DNA of 8,973 nt, taken from positions 1-8,973 of the forward strand of contig JBEGVK010000215.1 of NCBI GenBank assembly GCA_041178405.1, given 5' to 3'. Every line of letters starts with the position of its first letter. Within the stretch, counting starts at the first letter, position 1. The position numbers were made by a program, and so were the translations under genes. Of this stretch, positions 8,387-8,973 are shown piece after piece. The notes below the pieces were generated by a model that ran no database searches, was not told where the DNA came from, and saw nothing but the letters and a program-made list of their open reading frames with translations. This DNA is from UBA668 sp041178405 (GTDB taxonomy: Bacteria; Actinomycetota; Acidimicrobiia; Acidimicrobiales; Ilumatobacteraceae).

Positions 8387-8973
8387 CACGGCACCTTCGT
8401 GCTGCCGCCGGCCAGCGTGATTGATGCCCACGACGCCACTGCGGCGCGGTCGATCTTGGTGTTGTGGCGAATGTCGACAGGGAGCGACGGTGCCGTCAGC
8501 ACGGCAGCCACCGGCGCCCACGTCACGGCGGCGCGGACTGCCGACACGGTTGCTGCGGGTGCCAGCCCGGGCTCGCCCGGCGACACCACGACCACCACCA
8601 GTTGTTGGCAGCCGGTGGGACCCACGCCGACAGCGGCGGCGCGCTCGATGCCCTCCACCGATTCAGCGACGACCTCGACCGGCACCGGGGTGATCGGACC
8701 GTCGACGGCGTGGACCACGTGGACCGACCGCCCCTCGATCCAGAGTCGACCGTCGGCATCGAGGTGGCCGACGTCGCCCGATCGATGCCATGTGGTGCCG
8801 TGTGCGTCGACCGGCCGGGCATCGCGCTGAGTGCCCCACCGCCGGTCGTAGCCGTCCGACATCCAGTCGGTGCACACCAGCACCTCGCCGGTGGTGCCGA
8901 CGGGAACCGGGGTGAGTGCAGCGGTGGCATCGAATCCGAGCGGTGCGATCTCGACGCGTGCCCCATCGACTGG
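8383..8973 (-). CDS. oleC: OleC-type beta-lactone synthetase (AMP-dependent ligase family), C-terminal part
   Basis: The last 196 residues of an adenylate-forming enzyme; the N-terminal part with the AMP-binding loop is beyond the right edge. OleC uses ATP to close a 2-alkyl-3-hydroxy acid into a beta-lactone, which OleB turns into a cis-alkene. Seen here are TGEVLV, the hinge block WHRSGDVGHLDADGRLWIEGR (encoded near 8720-8785), and IRHNTKIDR near the end, whose Lys codon lies at 8455-8457 and takes the place of the catalytic C-terminal Lys of acyl-CoA ligases. The WHR-GD hinge and RHN-KIDR end are typical of OleC rather than general acyl-CoA ligases. The stop overlaps oleD by 4 bases, so the two are coupled. 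In some actinobacteria oleB and oleC are fused; the window cannot show which form this is. Confidence 0.85.
   Translation of the reverse strand, partial: PVDGARVEIAPLGFDATAALTPVPVGTTGEVLVCTDWMSDGYDRRWGTQRDARPVDAHGTTWHRSGDVGHLDADGRLWIEGRSVHVVHAVDGPITPVPVEVVAESVEGIERAAAVGVGPTGCQQLVVVVVSPGEPGLAPAATVSAVRAAVTWAPVAAVLTAPSLPVDIRHNTKIDRAAVASWASITLAGGSTKVPW

Noticed and set aside
7106..8830. A long open plus-strand frame opposite the sulfotransferase, oleD and oleC
   Set aside because: It crosses three well-supported genes on the other strand, is rich in Gly/Ala/Asp/His/Arg and matches no family; a GC-driven shadow.

Overview
This is a GC-rich bacterial chromosome segment. Form I coxMSL genes, an oleC-oleD pair, a FAS1 lipoprotein with a Thr/Ala/Pro linker, and start codons sitting 7-8 bases after TANNNT boxes (leaderless style) together suggest an actinobacterium. 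An aquatic or soil Acidimicrobiia-like lineage is my best guess, but that is inference. The window is gene-dense, and no gap exceeds about 165 bases.

Left third (1-3540, minus strand): an aerobic carbon monoxide dehydrogenase operon. In transcription order it holds an unrecognised 78-residue protein, coxM (FAD subunit), coxS (two [2Fe-2S] clusters) and coxL (molybdenum subunit). coxL carries the form I active-site signature AYRCSFR and runs off the left edge without its last ~170 residues. The heterotrimer would oxidise CO to CO2 and pass electrons to the respiratory chain, as in bacteria that use CO as a supplementary energy source.

Middle (3541-6340): a spacer with four GGAAC motifs upstream of the cox genes, then a DUF2071 (YqjF-like) gene on the minus strand. 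Divergent from it on the plus strand are an EamA/DMT-type membrane transporter and a 35-residue zinc-ribbon microprotein at 5423-5530. Next come an AT-rich, nearly perfect hairpin (5558-5594), a FAS1-domain lipoprotein, and a perfect 16-bp hairpin that should terminate transcription from both sides. The DUF2071, transporter and microprotein genes all look leaderless.

Right third (6380-8973, minus strand): the 3' end of oleC (beta-lactone synthetase of long-chain olefin biosynthesis), overlapping oleD (2-alkyl-3-oxoalkanoate reductase) by 4 bases, followed 72 bases later by a sulfotransferase. OleD reduces the beta-keto acid made by OleA, OleC closes the beta-lactone, and OleB (not in the window) decarboxylates it to an internal alkene. 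Missing oleA and oleB would be expected beyond the right edge. I see no RNA gene, insertion sequence, CRISPR array or phage gene.
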